Shown in pieces: positions 10,061-17,943 of a stretch of DNA of 64,000 nucleotides. The stretch lies in assembly GCF_900111175.1 (NCBI RefSeq), contig NZ_FOGI01000010.1:1-64000 (forward strand), read 5' to 3'. This DNA is from Actinokineospora terrae. GTDB taxonomy: Bacteria; Actinomycetota; Actinomycetes; Mycobacteriales; Pseudonocardiaceae. The position numbers and the translations under genes are program-made. Positions within the stretch are counted from its first letter, which is position 1. Each line of letters begins with the position of its first letter. A model generated the notes under the pieces. The model ran no database searches. It was not told where the DNA came from and was given only the letters and a program-made list of their open reading frames with translations.

Positions 10061-10765
10061 TCAGCGGGTGAACCGGGCCCGGAGCCAGGCCAGCACGGCG
10101 GCGCGGCCGAGGGATTCGCGGTCCGCGCCGAGCGCGGCGAGCGTGGTGGTGCCCAGGTGGGCTCGCGGGAGCGCGTCGACCCACGTTCGGGCGATCTCGG
10201 ACGGGTGAATCGGGTCGTCCGTGCAGCACGCCACCCCGGCCGGGACGTCCAGGGACGCCAGGTCGGCCGCGGTCGGCGCGGGCTGGTCGGCCGCCACCAC
10301 CAAGGAGTCGGCCAACCCGGCGCCATAGGTGGGCCACGCGCGGGACAGCTCCGCGGCCAGCCACGGGTCCACCCCGGCAACGGCGGCCGCCAATGCCGTC
10401 TCAGTACCTCTAGCGCGCACGTCAGCAGCGCTGTACCGCGCCGCGACGGCCGCAGGAGCGTTGCCAGGTTCACCGGTCCAGGCAGGTAGCGCTAGCAGCA
10501 AACCAGTGCACCGCTCGGGATTTCGAGCCGCCCACAAAGCCGCCAGGTGCGCGCCGAGGGAAATACCGCCGACCAAGACCGGGCCTGTTGTGGCGTTCAG
10601 CGCCTCTAGATGGCCTCTGACCAGGTCTTTCCCCGGTCGCGGATCAGGAGTACGCAGGGTTACGCCAACAGCGGCGAGAGGTCCGGCGAAAACGGACCGA
10701 ACGAACATCGCGTCCGATCCGGTACCCGGTAGTAGTACCGCCATTAGCGGCTGGGTCACACTCAC
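10061..10765 (-). CDS. Alpha/beta hydrolase fold protein (Rv2695-like)
   Basis: A 234-residue small alpha/beta hydrolase. The N-terminal strand carries VLLPGTGSD, the nucleophile elbow is GGISLGAH near residue 77, and a C-terminal CCTDDPIHP region could supply the acid. The substrate is unknown. The GTG at 10765 has AAGGA 8 nt upstream and gives MSVTQPLMAV. Positionally it matches Rv2695. The gene uses noticeably more A/T-ending codons (CTA, GCT, AGT) than its neighbours, so this segment may have a different history. Confidence 0.75.
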   Translation of the reverse strand: MSVTQPLMAVLLPGTGSDAMFVRSVFAGPLAAVGVTLRTPDPRPGKDLVRGHLEALNATTGPVLVGGISLGAHLAALWAARNPERCTGLLLALPAWTGEPGNAPAAVAARYSAADVRARGTETALAAAVAGVDPWLAAELSRAWPTYGAGLADSLVVAADQPAPTAADLASLDVPAGVACCTDDPIHPSEIARTWVDALPRAHLGTTTLAALGADRESLGRAAVLAWLRARFTR

Positions 10766-10869
10766 GCCGCGATCCTTGTCCAGTGACCACCCGGCGCGGT
10801 TACGCTGATTCGGCATGGGCCGCGAAAAAGGTTGTCGGGGACGGCCCCCTCACGGGAGAAGACTGCGCT

Positions 10870-11250
10870 ATGGCCACCAAGGGGGACGGATATTGGCACC
10901 GTCTCGTCAAGCGGCTCACGGTCGACGTGGACCAGCTCGACGCGGACGACCTGTCCACGCACGCCGAGGCCCAGGGTGCCAGGCGGGCCTGCGACTGCCG
11001 ATCCGGTGAGGAGGTCACGGTGTTCGGCCGGTTACGCACCGTCGAGCTGTGCCCGAGGGACGCCGCGGCCACGCTGGAGGCGGAGCTGTTCGACGGGACC
11101 GAGGGCGTGACACTAGTGTGGCTCGGGCGTCGCCGTATCCCGGGCATCGAGCCTGGCCGGACCGTCAAGGCCCAGGGCAGGATCGCGGTCAGGGACGGGC
11201 GCAAGGTGCTCTACAACCCGTACTACGAGCTGCAGACCACGGCTCCCTGA
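10870..11250 (+). CDS. OB-fold nucleic-acid-binding domain protein (Rv2694c-like)
   Basis: A 126-residue protein with a C-terminal OB fold of the tRNA-anti type (VTVFGRLRTVEL, LEAELFDGTEGVTLVWLGRR, VKAQGRIAVRDGRKVLYNPYYEL). Such domains bind single-stranded nucleic acid, and the family resembles RecG wedge domains. An N-terminal helical segment contains the possible ligands CDCRSGE. The ATG at 10870 follows GGGAGAAG. It leads directly into the DUF3159 gene 13 bp downstream, the same order as Rv2694c-Rv2693c. Confidence 0.85.
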   Translation: MATKGDGYWHRLVKRLTVDVDQLDADDLSTHAEAQGARRACDCRSGEEVTVFGRLRTVELCPRDAAATLEAELFDGTEGVTLVWLGRRRIPGIEPGRTVKAQGRIAVRDGRKVLYNPYYELQTTAP

Positions 11251-11263
11251 CGAAACCGGTGCC

Positions 11264-12031
11264 ATGACCAACCCGGCCGCACATGCCAACGGTTCGGGTG
11301 ATCCCGACCGTCGCGACGACCTCGACGAGCAGCGGGACCCCGGCGAGCGGGGCACCGAGGAGACCGAGGAGTCGCAGCCCACGCTGCTGGAGCAGATGGG
11401 CGGCATCAGCGGGCTGATCTACTCGTCGCTGCCGGTCCTGGTGTTCGTGCTGGCCAACCAGCTCGGCGGGCTGACCGTCGGCATCTGGAGCGCGCTGGGC
11501 AGCGCCGTGCTGATCACCGTCGTCCGGGTGGTCCGCAAGGAGCCGCTGCAGCCCGCGATCTCCGGGTTCTTCGGCGTCGGCATCGCCGCGTTCATCGCCT
11601 ACCAGACCGGGTCGGCGAAGGGGTTCTTCCTCTTCGGCATCTGGACGAGCCTGGTCTACGGCGGGGTGTTCGCCCTGTCCATCCTGTTCCGGTGGCCGCT
11701 CGTCGGCGTCATCTGGTCCAGTTTGAACGGGCACGGTCAGGGCTGGCGCAAGGACAAGAAGTCGGTCTTCGCCTATGACCTCGCGACGGCCACCTTCGTG
11801 CTCATCTTCGCTGCCCGCTACGTGGTGCAGAAATGGCTCTACGACGAGGACCTCACGGGCTGGCTCGCCGCCGCCCGCCTGGCGATGGGGTACCCGCTGT
11901 TCGCGGTGGCCCTCGTGGTCACGGTGTGGGCGGTCCGCAAGGCCAAGCTCCGGCAGGAAGAGCTGGAGCAGACCGAGTCTGTCGACGACGAAACCGTCGA
12001 GGCAGCCCTACGCGCGAAGTACTCGGACTGA
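11264..12031 (+). CDS. DUF3159 integral membrane protein
   Basis: A 255-residue protein equivalent to Rv2693c. A charged, acidic N-terminal tail of about 45 residues is followed by five or six transmembrane helices (for example LPVLVFVLANQLGGLTVGIW and GFFLFGIWTSLVYGGVFALS), then a charged C-terminal helix. It probably belongs to one operon with the OB-fold gene. The function is unknown. A very long hairpin follows the stop codon. Confidence 0.88.
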   Translation: MTNPAAHANGSGDPDRRDDLDEQRDPGERGTEETEESQPTLLEQMGGISGLIYSSLPVLVFVLANQLGGLTVGIWSALGSAVLITVVRVVRKEPLQPAISGFFGVGIAAFIAYQTGSAKGFFLFGIWTSLVYGGVFALSILFRWPLVGVIWSSLNGHGQGWRKDKKSVFAYDLATATFVLIFAARYVVQKWLYDEDLTGWLAAARLAMGYPLFAVALVVTVWAVRKAKLRQEELEQTESVDDETVEAALRAKYSD

Positions 12032-12034
12032 CTT

Positions 12035-12161
12035 CTCCCGCCACCCGCCCCCTCGTCCCCGCCCGGCACGGTTCCCGACTTGGTCGGTCGGCTCGCCCAA
12101 GACGTCCCCGACCCGGTCGCCGGGAACGATGCCGGGTGGGGACGAGGGCGGGTGGCGGGAG
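12035..12161. terminator. Very long inverted repeat between DUF3159 and ceoC
   Basis: Arms of about 32-34 bp (12035-12068 and 12130-12161) are complementary except for a 2-nt bulge and one mismatch. The 61-nt spacer holds further nested complementary segments (GTTCCCG with CGGGAAC, CTTGG with CCAAG). It separates two convergent operons and probably terminates both; it could also extrude as a cruciform. Confidence 0.85.
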
Positions 12162-12170
12162 GAATGAACC

Positions 12171-12827
12171 TCAGTGCCCTAGTGCCTTGCGGATCTCGCC
12201 CTCTACCTGCGCGGATGCCACGAACAGCAGCTCGTCGCCGCCCTCCAGGGGGTCGTCCGGCTGCGGCACGATCACCCGGCCGCCGCGCAGGATCGTCACC
12301 AGGGCGGCGTCGCGGGGCAGCTTCACGTCCCGCACCGGTCGGCCTGCCCACGGCGTGTCGTCCGGCAGGGTCATCTCGACCAGGTTGGCCTGACCCTGCC
12401 GCAGCGTCAGCAGCTGCACGAGCCCGCCAACGCTGACGGCTTCCTCGACCATCGCGGCCAAGACCCTCGGTGTCGACACGGCGACGTCAACGCCCCACGC
12501 GCTGGTGAACAGCCACTCGTTGCTCGGGTCGTTGACCCTGGCCACGACGCGTTTGACCGCGAACACGGTCTTGGCCAGCAGCGACACCACCAGGTTCACC
12601 TTGTCGTCGCCGGTGGCGGCGATGACGCAGTCGCACAGCTGCACGCCCGCGTCCTCCAGCGAGGCCAGCTCGCAGGCGTCGGCGAGCACCCACTCGGCCT
12701 GCTCGACGGTGTGCGGCTCGAACTGGGTGGCCTCGCGCTCGATGAGCATGACCTGGTGGTCCCCGCCCACCAGCTCCGCGGCGATGGAGCGGCCTACCGC
12801 GCCCGCTCCGGCGATGGCGACGCGCAT
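12171..12827 (-). CDS. ceoC: TrkA-type K+ uptake regulatory protein (RCK), CeoC-like
   Basis: A 218-residue cytosolic Trk subunit. The N-terminal Rossmann/RCK_N domain starts MRVAIAGAGAVGRSIA (dinucleotide-binding GAGxVG), and the C-terminal RCK_C domain spans roughly residues 135-215 (VEMTLPDDTPWAGRPVRDV). These proteins gate Trk/Ktr-type potassium channels in response to nucleotides. The ATG overlaps the stop of the upstream TrkA gene (TGATG), so the pair is coupled and probably heteromeric, as mycobacterial CeoB/CeoC. No channel subunit gene is in the window. Confidence 0.9.
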   Translation of the reverse strand: MRVAIAGAGAVGRSIAAELVGGDHQVMLIEREATQFEPHTVEQAEWVLADACELASLEDAGVQLCDCVIAATGDDKVNLVVSLLAKTVFAVKRVVARVNDPSNEWLFTSAWGVDVAVSTPRVLAAMVEEAVSVGGLVQLLTLRQGQANLVEMTLPDDTPWAGRPVRDVKLPRDAALVTILRGGRVIVPQPDDPLEGGDELLFVASAQVEGEIRKALGH

Positions 12828-13492
12828 CAGTTGCTCTCCTCGGGTGCCTGTGCCGCTGCCGCGGTGACGTCGCTGAGGGTGCCGGACAGGGCAGCGACGT
12901 AGACGTGGTCGTCGGACTGGATGACGGTCTTGGCGACCGGCAGCACGGCGGTGCCGAACCGCATCACGAACGCGACCCGGCAGCCGGTCGCGCCCTGGAA
13001 CTCCTTGACCGTGTGGCCGATCCAGTCCTCGTGGTAGGGCACCTGCAGCACCGCGACCCGGCCGGTGGGGTCGCGCCACGCGGAGGCGACCCCGTCGGGC
13101 AGCAGCGTGCGCAGCAGCCGGTCGGTCGTCCACGGCACGGTCGCCACGGTCGGGATGCCGAGGCGCTCGTAGACCTCGGCCCGCTTGGGGTCGTAGATGC
13201 GGGCCACCACGTGCTCCACGCCGAAGGTCTCCCTGGCCACCCTGGCGGAGATGATGTTGGAGTTGTCGCCGCTGGACACCGCCGCGAACGCCCCGGCCCG
13301 CTCGATGCCCGCCTCGATGAGCACCTGCCGGTCGAACCCGGTGCCCACGACCTGCTGGCCGTGGTAGTCCGAGCCGAGCCTGCGGAAGGCCTGCGCGTCC
13401 TTGTCGATCACCGCGACGCTGTGGTCGAGCCGCTCCAGGGCCGCGGCCATCATGGCCCCGACCCGGCCGCAGCCCATGATCACCACGTGCAC
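12827..13492 (-). CDS. ceoB: TrkA-type K+ uptake regulatory protein (RCK), CeoB-like
   Basis: A 221-residue paralogue of the downstream protein. The N-terminal NAD-binding motif is VIMGCGRVGAMMA, followed by a DKDAQAF acidic end of strand 2 and a C-terminal RCK_C domain. The GTG at 13492 follows GAGGAGGCGG. It lies divergent to the APC permease with about 125 bp between starts. The arrangement CeoB-CeoC plus divergent APC permease matches Rv2691-Rv2692/Rv2690c. Confidence 0.9.
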   Translation of the reverse strand: MHVVIMGCGRVGAMMAAALERLDHSVAVIDKDAQAFRRLGSDYHGQQVVGTGFDRQVLIEAGIERAGAFAAVSSGDNSNIISARVARETFGVEHVVARIYDPKRAEVYERLGIPTVATVPWTTDRLLRTLLPDGVASAWRDPTGRVAVLQVPYHEDWIGHTVKEFQGATGCRVAFVMRFGTAVLPVAKTVIQSDDHVYVAALSGTLSDVTAAAAQAPEESN

Positions 13493-13602
13493 GCCAACCG
13501 CCTCCTCGCTCCGGTGAACCCGATCGGCACCCACCGCGGGTGATGCTGCCCGATCGTGGACGAACCTACCGGTGGGTGCGCCGGATCGGTGATGTGACCG
13601 CC

Positions 13603-13608
13603 TACGCT
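13603..13608 (+). promoter_or_regulatory. -10 box for the APC permease (leaderless)
   Basis: TACGCT ends 8 nt before the GTG at 13617, and no Shine-Dalgarno is present, which is the arrangement of leaderless actinobacterial genes. Confidence 0.6.
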
Positions 13609-13616
13609 GTGCGTCC

Positions 13617-15620
13617 GTGTCCAAGTTCTCCACGGCGGCGAAACGACTGGTGGTCGGGCGTCCGTTCCGCAGCGACCGGCTGGCGCACACGCTGCTGCCC
13701 AAGCGCATCGCGCTCCCGGTCTTCGCCTCCGACGCGATGTCGTCGGTCGCCTACGCGCCGGAAGAGATCTTCCTCATGCTCTCGGTGGCCGGGCTCTCGG
13801 CGTACACCTTCGCGCCCTGGGTCGGCGTGGTGGTCGTCGTCGTGATGCTCACCGTGGTCGCCAGCTACCGGCAGAACGTGCGCGCGTACCCCTCCGGCGG
13901 CGGTGACTACGAGGTCGCCACGGTCAACCTGGGCAAGCAGGCAGGGCTGACGGTGGCCAGCGCGCTGCTGGTCGACTACGTGCTCACGGTGGCCGTGTCC
14001 ATCGCCTCCGCCGCGGCCAACATCGGGTCCGCGGTCCCGTTCGTGGCCACCCACAAGGTGGAGTTCGCCGTGGTGGCGATCGTGGTGCTCACCGCGATCA
14101 ACCTGCGCGGCATCCGCGAGTCCGGCGCCGCGTTCGCGGTCCCGACCTACGCGTTCATGGCGGGCATCGTCCTGATGATCGGGTTCGGCCTGTTCCGCGG
14201 CCTGGTGCTCGGCGAGGACATGCGCGCCGAGAGCGCCGACCTGCAGATCAACGCCGAGCACGGCGAGCTGGCAGGCCTGGCGCTGGTGTTCCTGGTGCTG
14301 CGCGCGTTCTCCTCCGGCTGCGCCGCGCTGACCGGCGTCGAGGCCATCAGCAACGGCGTGCCCGCCTTCCGCAAGCCCAAGTCGAAGAACGCGGCGACCA
14401 CGCTGCTGCTCATGGGCGGCATCGCGGTGGTCATGCTGATGGGCCTGATCGTGCTGGCCCAGCTCACCCAGGTCCGGGTGGCCGAGGACCCGGCGACGCA
14501 GCTGGTCAACGCCCCGCCCGGCTACGAGCAGAAGACGATGGTCGCCCAGATCGCGGGCGCGGTGTTCGACGGCTTCCCGGTCGGGTTCTTCTTCATCACC
14601 ATCGTCACCGCGCTGATCCTCGTGCTGGCCGCCAACACCGCGTTCAACGGCTTCCCGGTGCTCGGCTCGATCCTGGCCCAGGACCGCTACCTGCCCCGCC
14701 AGCTGCACACCCGGGGCGACCGGCTGGCCTTCTCCAACGGCATCATCGGCCTGGCCGGGTTCGCGATCGTGCTGGTCATCGCCTTCGACGCCGAGGTGAC
14801 CCGGCTCATCCAGCTCTACATCGTCGGGGTGTTCGTCTCGTTCACGATGAGCCAGACCGGCATGATCCGGCACTGGAACCGCAAGCTGGCAGGCGAGACC
14901 GACCCGGTCGAGCGGCGCAGGATGCGCCGGGCGCAGGCCATCAACGCCTTCGGCCTGGCGATGACCGGCTCGGTGCTGGTGGTGGTGCTGATCACCAAGT
15001 TCCTGCTGGGCGCCTGGATCGCGATCGCCGCGATGGCGGGTATCTACCTGGTGATGACCGGCATCCGCAGGCACTACGACCGGGTGGCCGCCGAGCTGGC
15101 CCGTGCCGAGGAAGAGGGCCCGTTCGTGCTGCCCTCCCGGATCCACACGATCGTGCTGGTCTCCAAGCTGCACCTGCCGACCCGCCGGGCGCTGGCCTAC
15201 GCGCGGGCCACCCGGCCGGACGTGCTGGAGGCCATCACCGTCAACGTGGACGACGTGGACACGAAGAAGCTCGTGGCCGAGTGGGACAAGGAGCGGTTCT
15301 CGGTGCCGCTGAAGGTCATCGAGTCGCCCTACCGGGAGATCACCAAACCGGTGCTCGACTACGTCAAGAGGATCCGTACGGACAACCCGCGCGACGTCGT
15401 CACGGTGTTCATCCCCGAGTACGTCGTCGGCCGCTGGTGGGAGCAGGTCCTGCACAACCAGAGCGCGCTGCGGCTCAAGGGCAGGCTCTTGTTCCAGCCA
15501 GGCGTGATGGTGACAAGCGTGCCGTGGCAGTTGGCGTCGTCGGAGAAGGTCGCCGAGCGCGACCTGATCGCTCCCGGCGCCATCCGCCGCGGCCTTACCG
15601 GTAAGGACGCACCGAAATGA
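13617..15620 (+). CDS. APC family permease (amino acid/polyamine type)
   Basis: A 667-residue transporter equivalent to Rv2690c. About 12 transmembrane helices cover residues 40-480, beginning with the family loop LPVFASDAMSSVAYAPEEI. A cytoplasmic C-terminal domain of about 190 residues (from RIHTIVLVSKLHLPTRRAL) resembles a universal-stress-like regulatory fold. Resemblance to the KUP/APC group and the neighbouring TrkA genes make cation-coupled amino acid or potassium transport plausible; the substrate is not shown. It overlaps the next gene by 4 bp (ATGA). Confidence 0.85.
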   Translation: MSKFSTAAKRLVVGRPFRSDRLAHTLLPKRIALPVFASDAMSSVAYAPEEIFLMLSVAGLSAYTFAPWVGVVVVVVMLTVVASYRQNVRAYPSGGGDYEVATVNLGKQAGLTVASALLVDYVLTVAVSIASAAANIGSAVPFVATHKVEFAVVAIVVLTAINLRGIRESGAAFAVPTYAFMAGIVLMIGFGLFRGLVLGEDMRAESADLQINAEHGELAGLALVFLVLRAFSSGCAALTGVEAISNGVPAFRKPKSKNAATTLLLMGGIAVVMLMGLIVLAQLTQVRVAEDPATQLVNAPPGYEQKTMVAQIAGAVFDGFPVGFFFITIVTALILVLAANTAFNGFPVLGSILAQDRYLPRQLHTRGDRLAFSNGIIGLAGFAIVLVIAFDAEVTRLIQLYIVGVFVSFTMSQTGMIRHWNRKLAGETDPVERRRMRRAQAINAFGLAMTGSVLVVVLITKFLLGAWIAIAAMAGIYLVMTGIRRHYDRVAAELARAEEEGPFVLPSRIHTIVLVSKLHLPTRRALAYARATRPDVLEAITVNVDDVDTKKLVAEWDKERFSVPLKVIESPYREITKPVLDYVKRIRTDNPRDVVTVFIPEYVVGRWWEQVLHNQSALRLKGRLLFQPGVMVTSVPWQLASSEKVAERDLIAPGAIRRGLTGKDAPK

Positions 15621-16849
15621 CCAGCGGGACAGTGGCGGATTGGACCGGGCGCCGGTTCGAGGTCGAGGTCGGCGCGGTGGCCCACGGCGGCCACTGCGTG
15701 GCCAGGGCCGAGGGCCGGGTCGTGTTCGTCCGGCACGCGCTGCCGGGGGAGCGGGTGGTCGTCGCCATCACCGAGGACAAGGGCGGCTCGTTCTGCCGGG
15801 GTGACGCCGTCGAGGTGCTGTCGGCCTCGCCGGAGCGCGTCGACCCGCCGTGCCCGCTGGCGGCGCCCGGGGGCTGCGGCGGGTGCGACTGGCAGCACGC
15901 CTCGGCCGACGAGCAGCGCAGGCTCAAGGCCGCGGTCGTCGTCGATCAGCTCGAACGCCTGGCCGGGGTGCGGTGGGACGTCGAGGTCGAGGGGTTGGCG
16001 GGGGGCCTTGAGCACTGGCGCACCCGGACCCGGCTCGCGGTGGACCGCTCGGGACGCGTGGGGTTCCGCGCGCACCGTAGCCACAAGATCGTGCCGGTCG
16101 CGGACTGCGTGATCGCCGCTCCCGGCACCGTGGACGTCCTCGCCGGGCAGGAATGGACTCCTGGCGCGGAGCTAGAGGTGTCGGTTGACGCCACCGGCCG
16201 TACCCACGCCAGCGAGCTCCTGCCGGACAAGGGGCGGCTGCGCAGCGGTAAGCCTGTCTTGCGCCCGCACCGGGTGTTGGGGTCGTCGGTCGCCGTGGAG
16301 CAGGCCGCCCGCCGGGAATGGCGGTTGGACGCGCACGGGTTCTGGCAGGTCCACCCGGACGCCGCTGACGTGCTCGCCGAGGTGGTCGCGGAGTGGACCG
16401 GTCTTGCCGAGGGTGGCGCTGCCTGGGACCTCTATGCCGGTGTCGGACTGTTCGCGGCCGTCCTGGCCGGGCAGGTAGGCGAAGACGGCACGGTCGTCGC
16501 GGTGGAGTCGTCGCGTCGGGCAGCCGAGGACGGCGCGGAGAACCTGGCCGACCTTCCGCAGGTCCGGGTGTTCGCGGGCAAGGTCGAGGACGTCCTCGCT
16601 GACGGCGACCTGCCCGCTCCTGACGTGGTCGTCCTCGACCCGCCGCGCAAGGGCGCGGGGCGCTCGGTCGTGGACGCCATCGCGGCCCGTGAGCCCGCTC
16701 GTGTTGTCTATGTGGCCTGCGACCCCGCCGCTCTGGCCCGCGATGTGGCTACCTTCGCCGACCACGGCTACACCCTGACGAAGCTGCGAGCCTTCGACAC
16801 GTTCCCCATGACCCACCACGTGGAGTGCGTGGCGCTGCTCCAGCGCTAG
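15617..16849 (+). CDS. TRAM-domain class I SAM-dependent RNA m5U methyltransferase
   Basis: A 410-residue protein of the TrmA/RlmD family (Rv2689c position) that methylates C5 of uridine in rRNA or tRNA. An N-terminal TRAM domain (residues 5-60) is followed by a cysteine cluster, CPLAAPGGCGGC, typical of the Fe-S-binding members. The Rossmann methyltransferase domain carries WDLYAGVGLFAAVLA, the VVLDPPRKG motif and the catalytic-cysteine loop YVACDPAALARDV. It is translationally coupled to the permease through ATGA. Its stop shares the tetranucleotide CTAG with the stop of the convergent downstream gene. Confidence 0.92.
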   Translation: MTSGTVADWTGRRFEVEVGAVAHGGHCVARAEGRVVFVRHALPGERVVVAITEDKGGSFCRGDAVEVLSASPERVDPPCPLAAPGGCGGCDWQHASADEQRRLKAAVVVDQLERLAGVRWDVEVEGLAGGLEHWRTRTRLAVDRSGRVGFRAHRSHKIVPVADCVIAAPGTVDVLAGQEWTPGAELEVSVDATGRTHASELLPDKGRLRSGKPVLRPHRVLGSSVAVEQAARREWRLDAHGFWQVHPDAADVLAEVVAEWTGLAEGGAAWDLYAGVGLFAAVLAGQVGEDGTVVAVESSRRAAEDGAENLADLPQVRVFAGKVEDVLADGDLPAPDVVVLDPPRKGAGRSVVDAIAAREPARVVYVACDPAALARDVATFADHGYTLTKLRAFDTFPMTHHVECVALLQR

Positions 16850-17616
16850 CGGCCGTTGTTGTCCACTGGCCCGGGTGGACCGAACGGGCGCGGTCCACTC
16901 GCCGGTGGCCGACCCGGGCCTGCCGCGTGCCTGCCCGGTCCACCTGACGGTGCCGGGTTCTCCCACGGCGGTGGGGGGGCCGCGTGTCGGCCGCCCTGCG
17001 GTCCGTACGGCGGGGTCTGCTGCACGGGCGGGCCCTGGGGTGGCTGGGCGGCTGGCTGTCCGCCCGGTGGTGTCGCCGGTGGTAGCGGGATGCCGTGCGG
17101 TGGTGTGCCCGCCGACTGGGTCTCCGCGGAGATGGCCGGGGGCATGCCCGCGCGGGCCCGGAACCAGTCGGGGATGAACTCCTCCGAGCGCGGGAACGAG
17201 CGCAGCTCGTCGACGAACCCGACCGGCGGCGGCACCCGGCGCCAGGTCGGCTCCACGTCCGGGTCGAACTCGCAGGCGAAGGTCCCCGGCGGCTCGATCT
17301 CGTAGACCGCGCCGATCCAGGTGCCCCGGCCGGGCCGGTACATGCCCGCGCGCAGCCTGGCCAGGCCGTCGACCACCTCGGCAGGCGGCCGCACCGGGCG
17401 CGCCACCCCGTCCGGGCCGGTCACCAGCAGGTCCGCCTCGACGTGCCGCCCGACCGAGCGGTACTCCGCGCGCACCCTGGTCCAGCCCTGGCCCGCGGCG
17501 CGCACCATCTCCCTGCCGACCGCCTTGGTCATCCTGTCCAGCTCGGCCTGCGCCACGACGGGCTCCACCCCGGTCACGCCGCGCCCCCCGCCGCTGCCGG
17601 TACCAACACCGCCCAT
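16846..17616 (-). CDS. Hypothetical protein with Pro/Gly-rich C-terminal tail
   Basis: A 256-residue protein. The first ~165 residues form an alpha/beta domain (WTRVRAEYRSVGRHVEADLL, GTWIGAVYEIEPPGTFACEF), resembling small actinobacterial immunity-like folds. The last ~90 residues are a low-complexity Pro/Gly/Gln tail. No catalytic motif was recognised. The ATG at 17616 lacks a clear ribosome site; GTG codons 14 residues further in (reading VTGVEPVVAQAE) follow a G-run and could be the true start. It converges on the RNA methyltransferase with overlapping stops. The function is unknown. Confidence 0.7.
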   Translation of the reverse strand: MGGVGTGSGGGRGVTGVEPVVAQAELDRMTKAVGREMVRAAGQGWTRVRAEYRSVGRHVEADLLVTGPDGVARPVRPPAEVVDGLARLRAGMYRPGRGTWIGAVYEIEPPGTFACEFDPDVEPTWRRVPPPVGFVDELRSFPRSEEFIPDWFRARAGMPPAISAETQSAGTPPHGIPLPPATPPGGQPAAQPPQGPPVQQTPPYGPQGGRHAAPPPPWENPAPSGGPGRHAAGPGRPPASGPRPFGPPGPVDNNGR

Positions 17617-17943
17617 GTGCTCGCGGTAGCCAGTGTCCCCGCAGTAGCTGATGTCACCAAAGACACAGCAGAAGCCCAGCCCACCGGTCGGTTCCCCCTG
17701 TCCAGCCCCCTTGACGTGTCGCGAACCCTACCCAATCGGGGCCGCGCGCACGGCCGGGTCCAGCAGGAACAGCGTGATCAGCACCGCACCCCGGTGACCC
17801 GGATGGGCGATCGCCGGGCGCGCCCCCGGCGCCGATACCGGAAGTCGGGGGTGCCCGACCGCTCGTAGACTGGGTCGAAAGCCCGCACCCGCTGCCGACC
17901 GCCAGACCCCACACGACACCGCTCTCCGACGAGGTGACGACGC

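Noticed and set aside
13602..15455. Long open frame antisense to the APC permease gene
   Set aside because: It mirrors the codon pattern of the real gene; its translation is His/Asp/Gly-rich low complexity without any family motif. This is typical of high-GC antisense frames.
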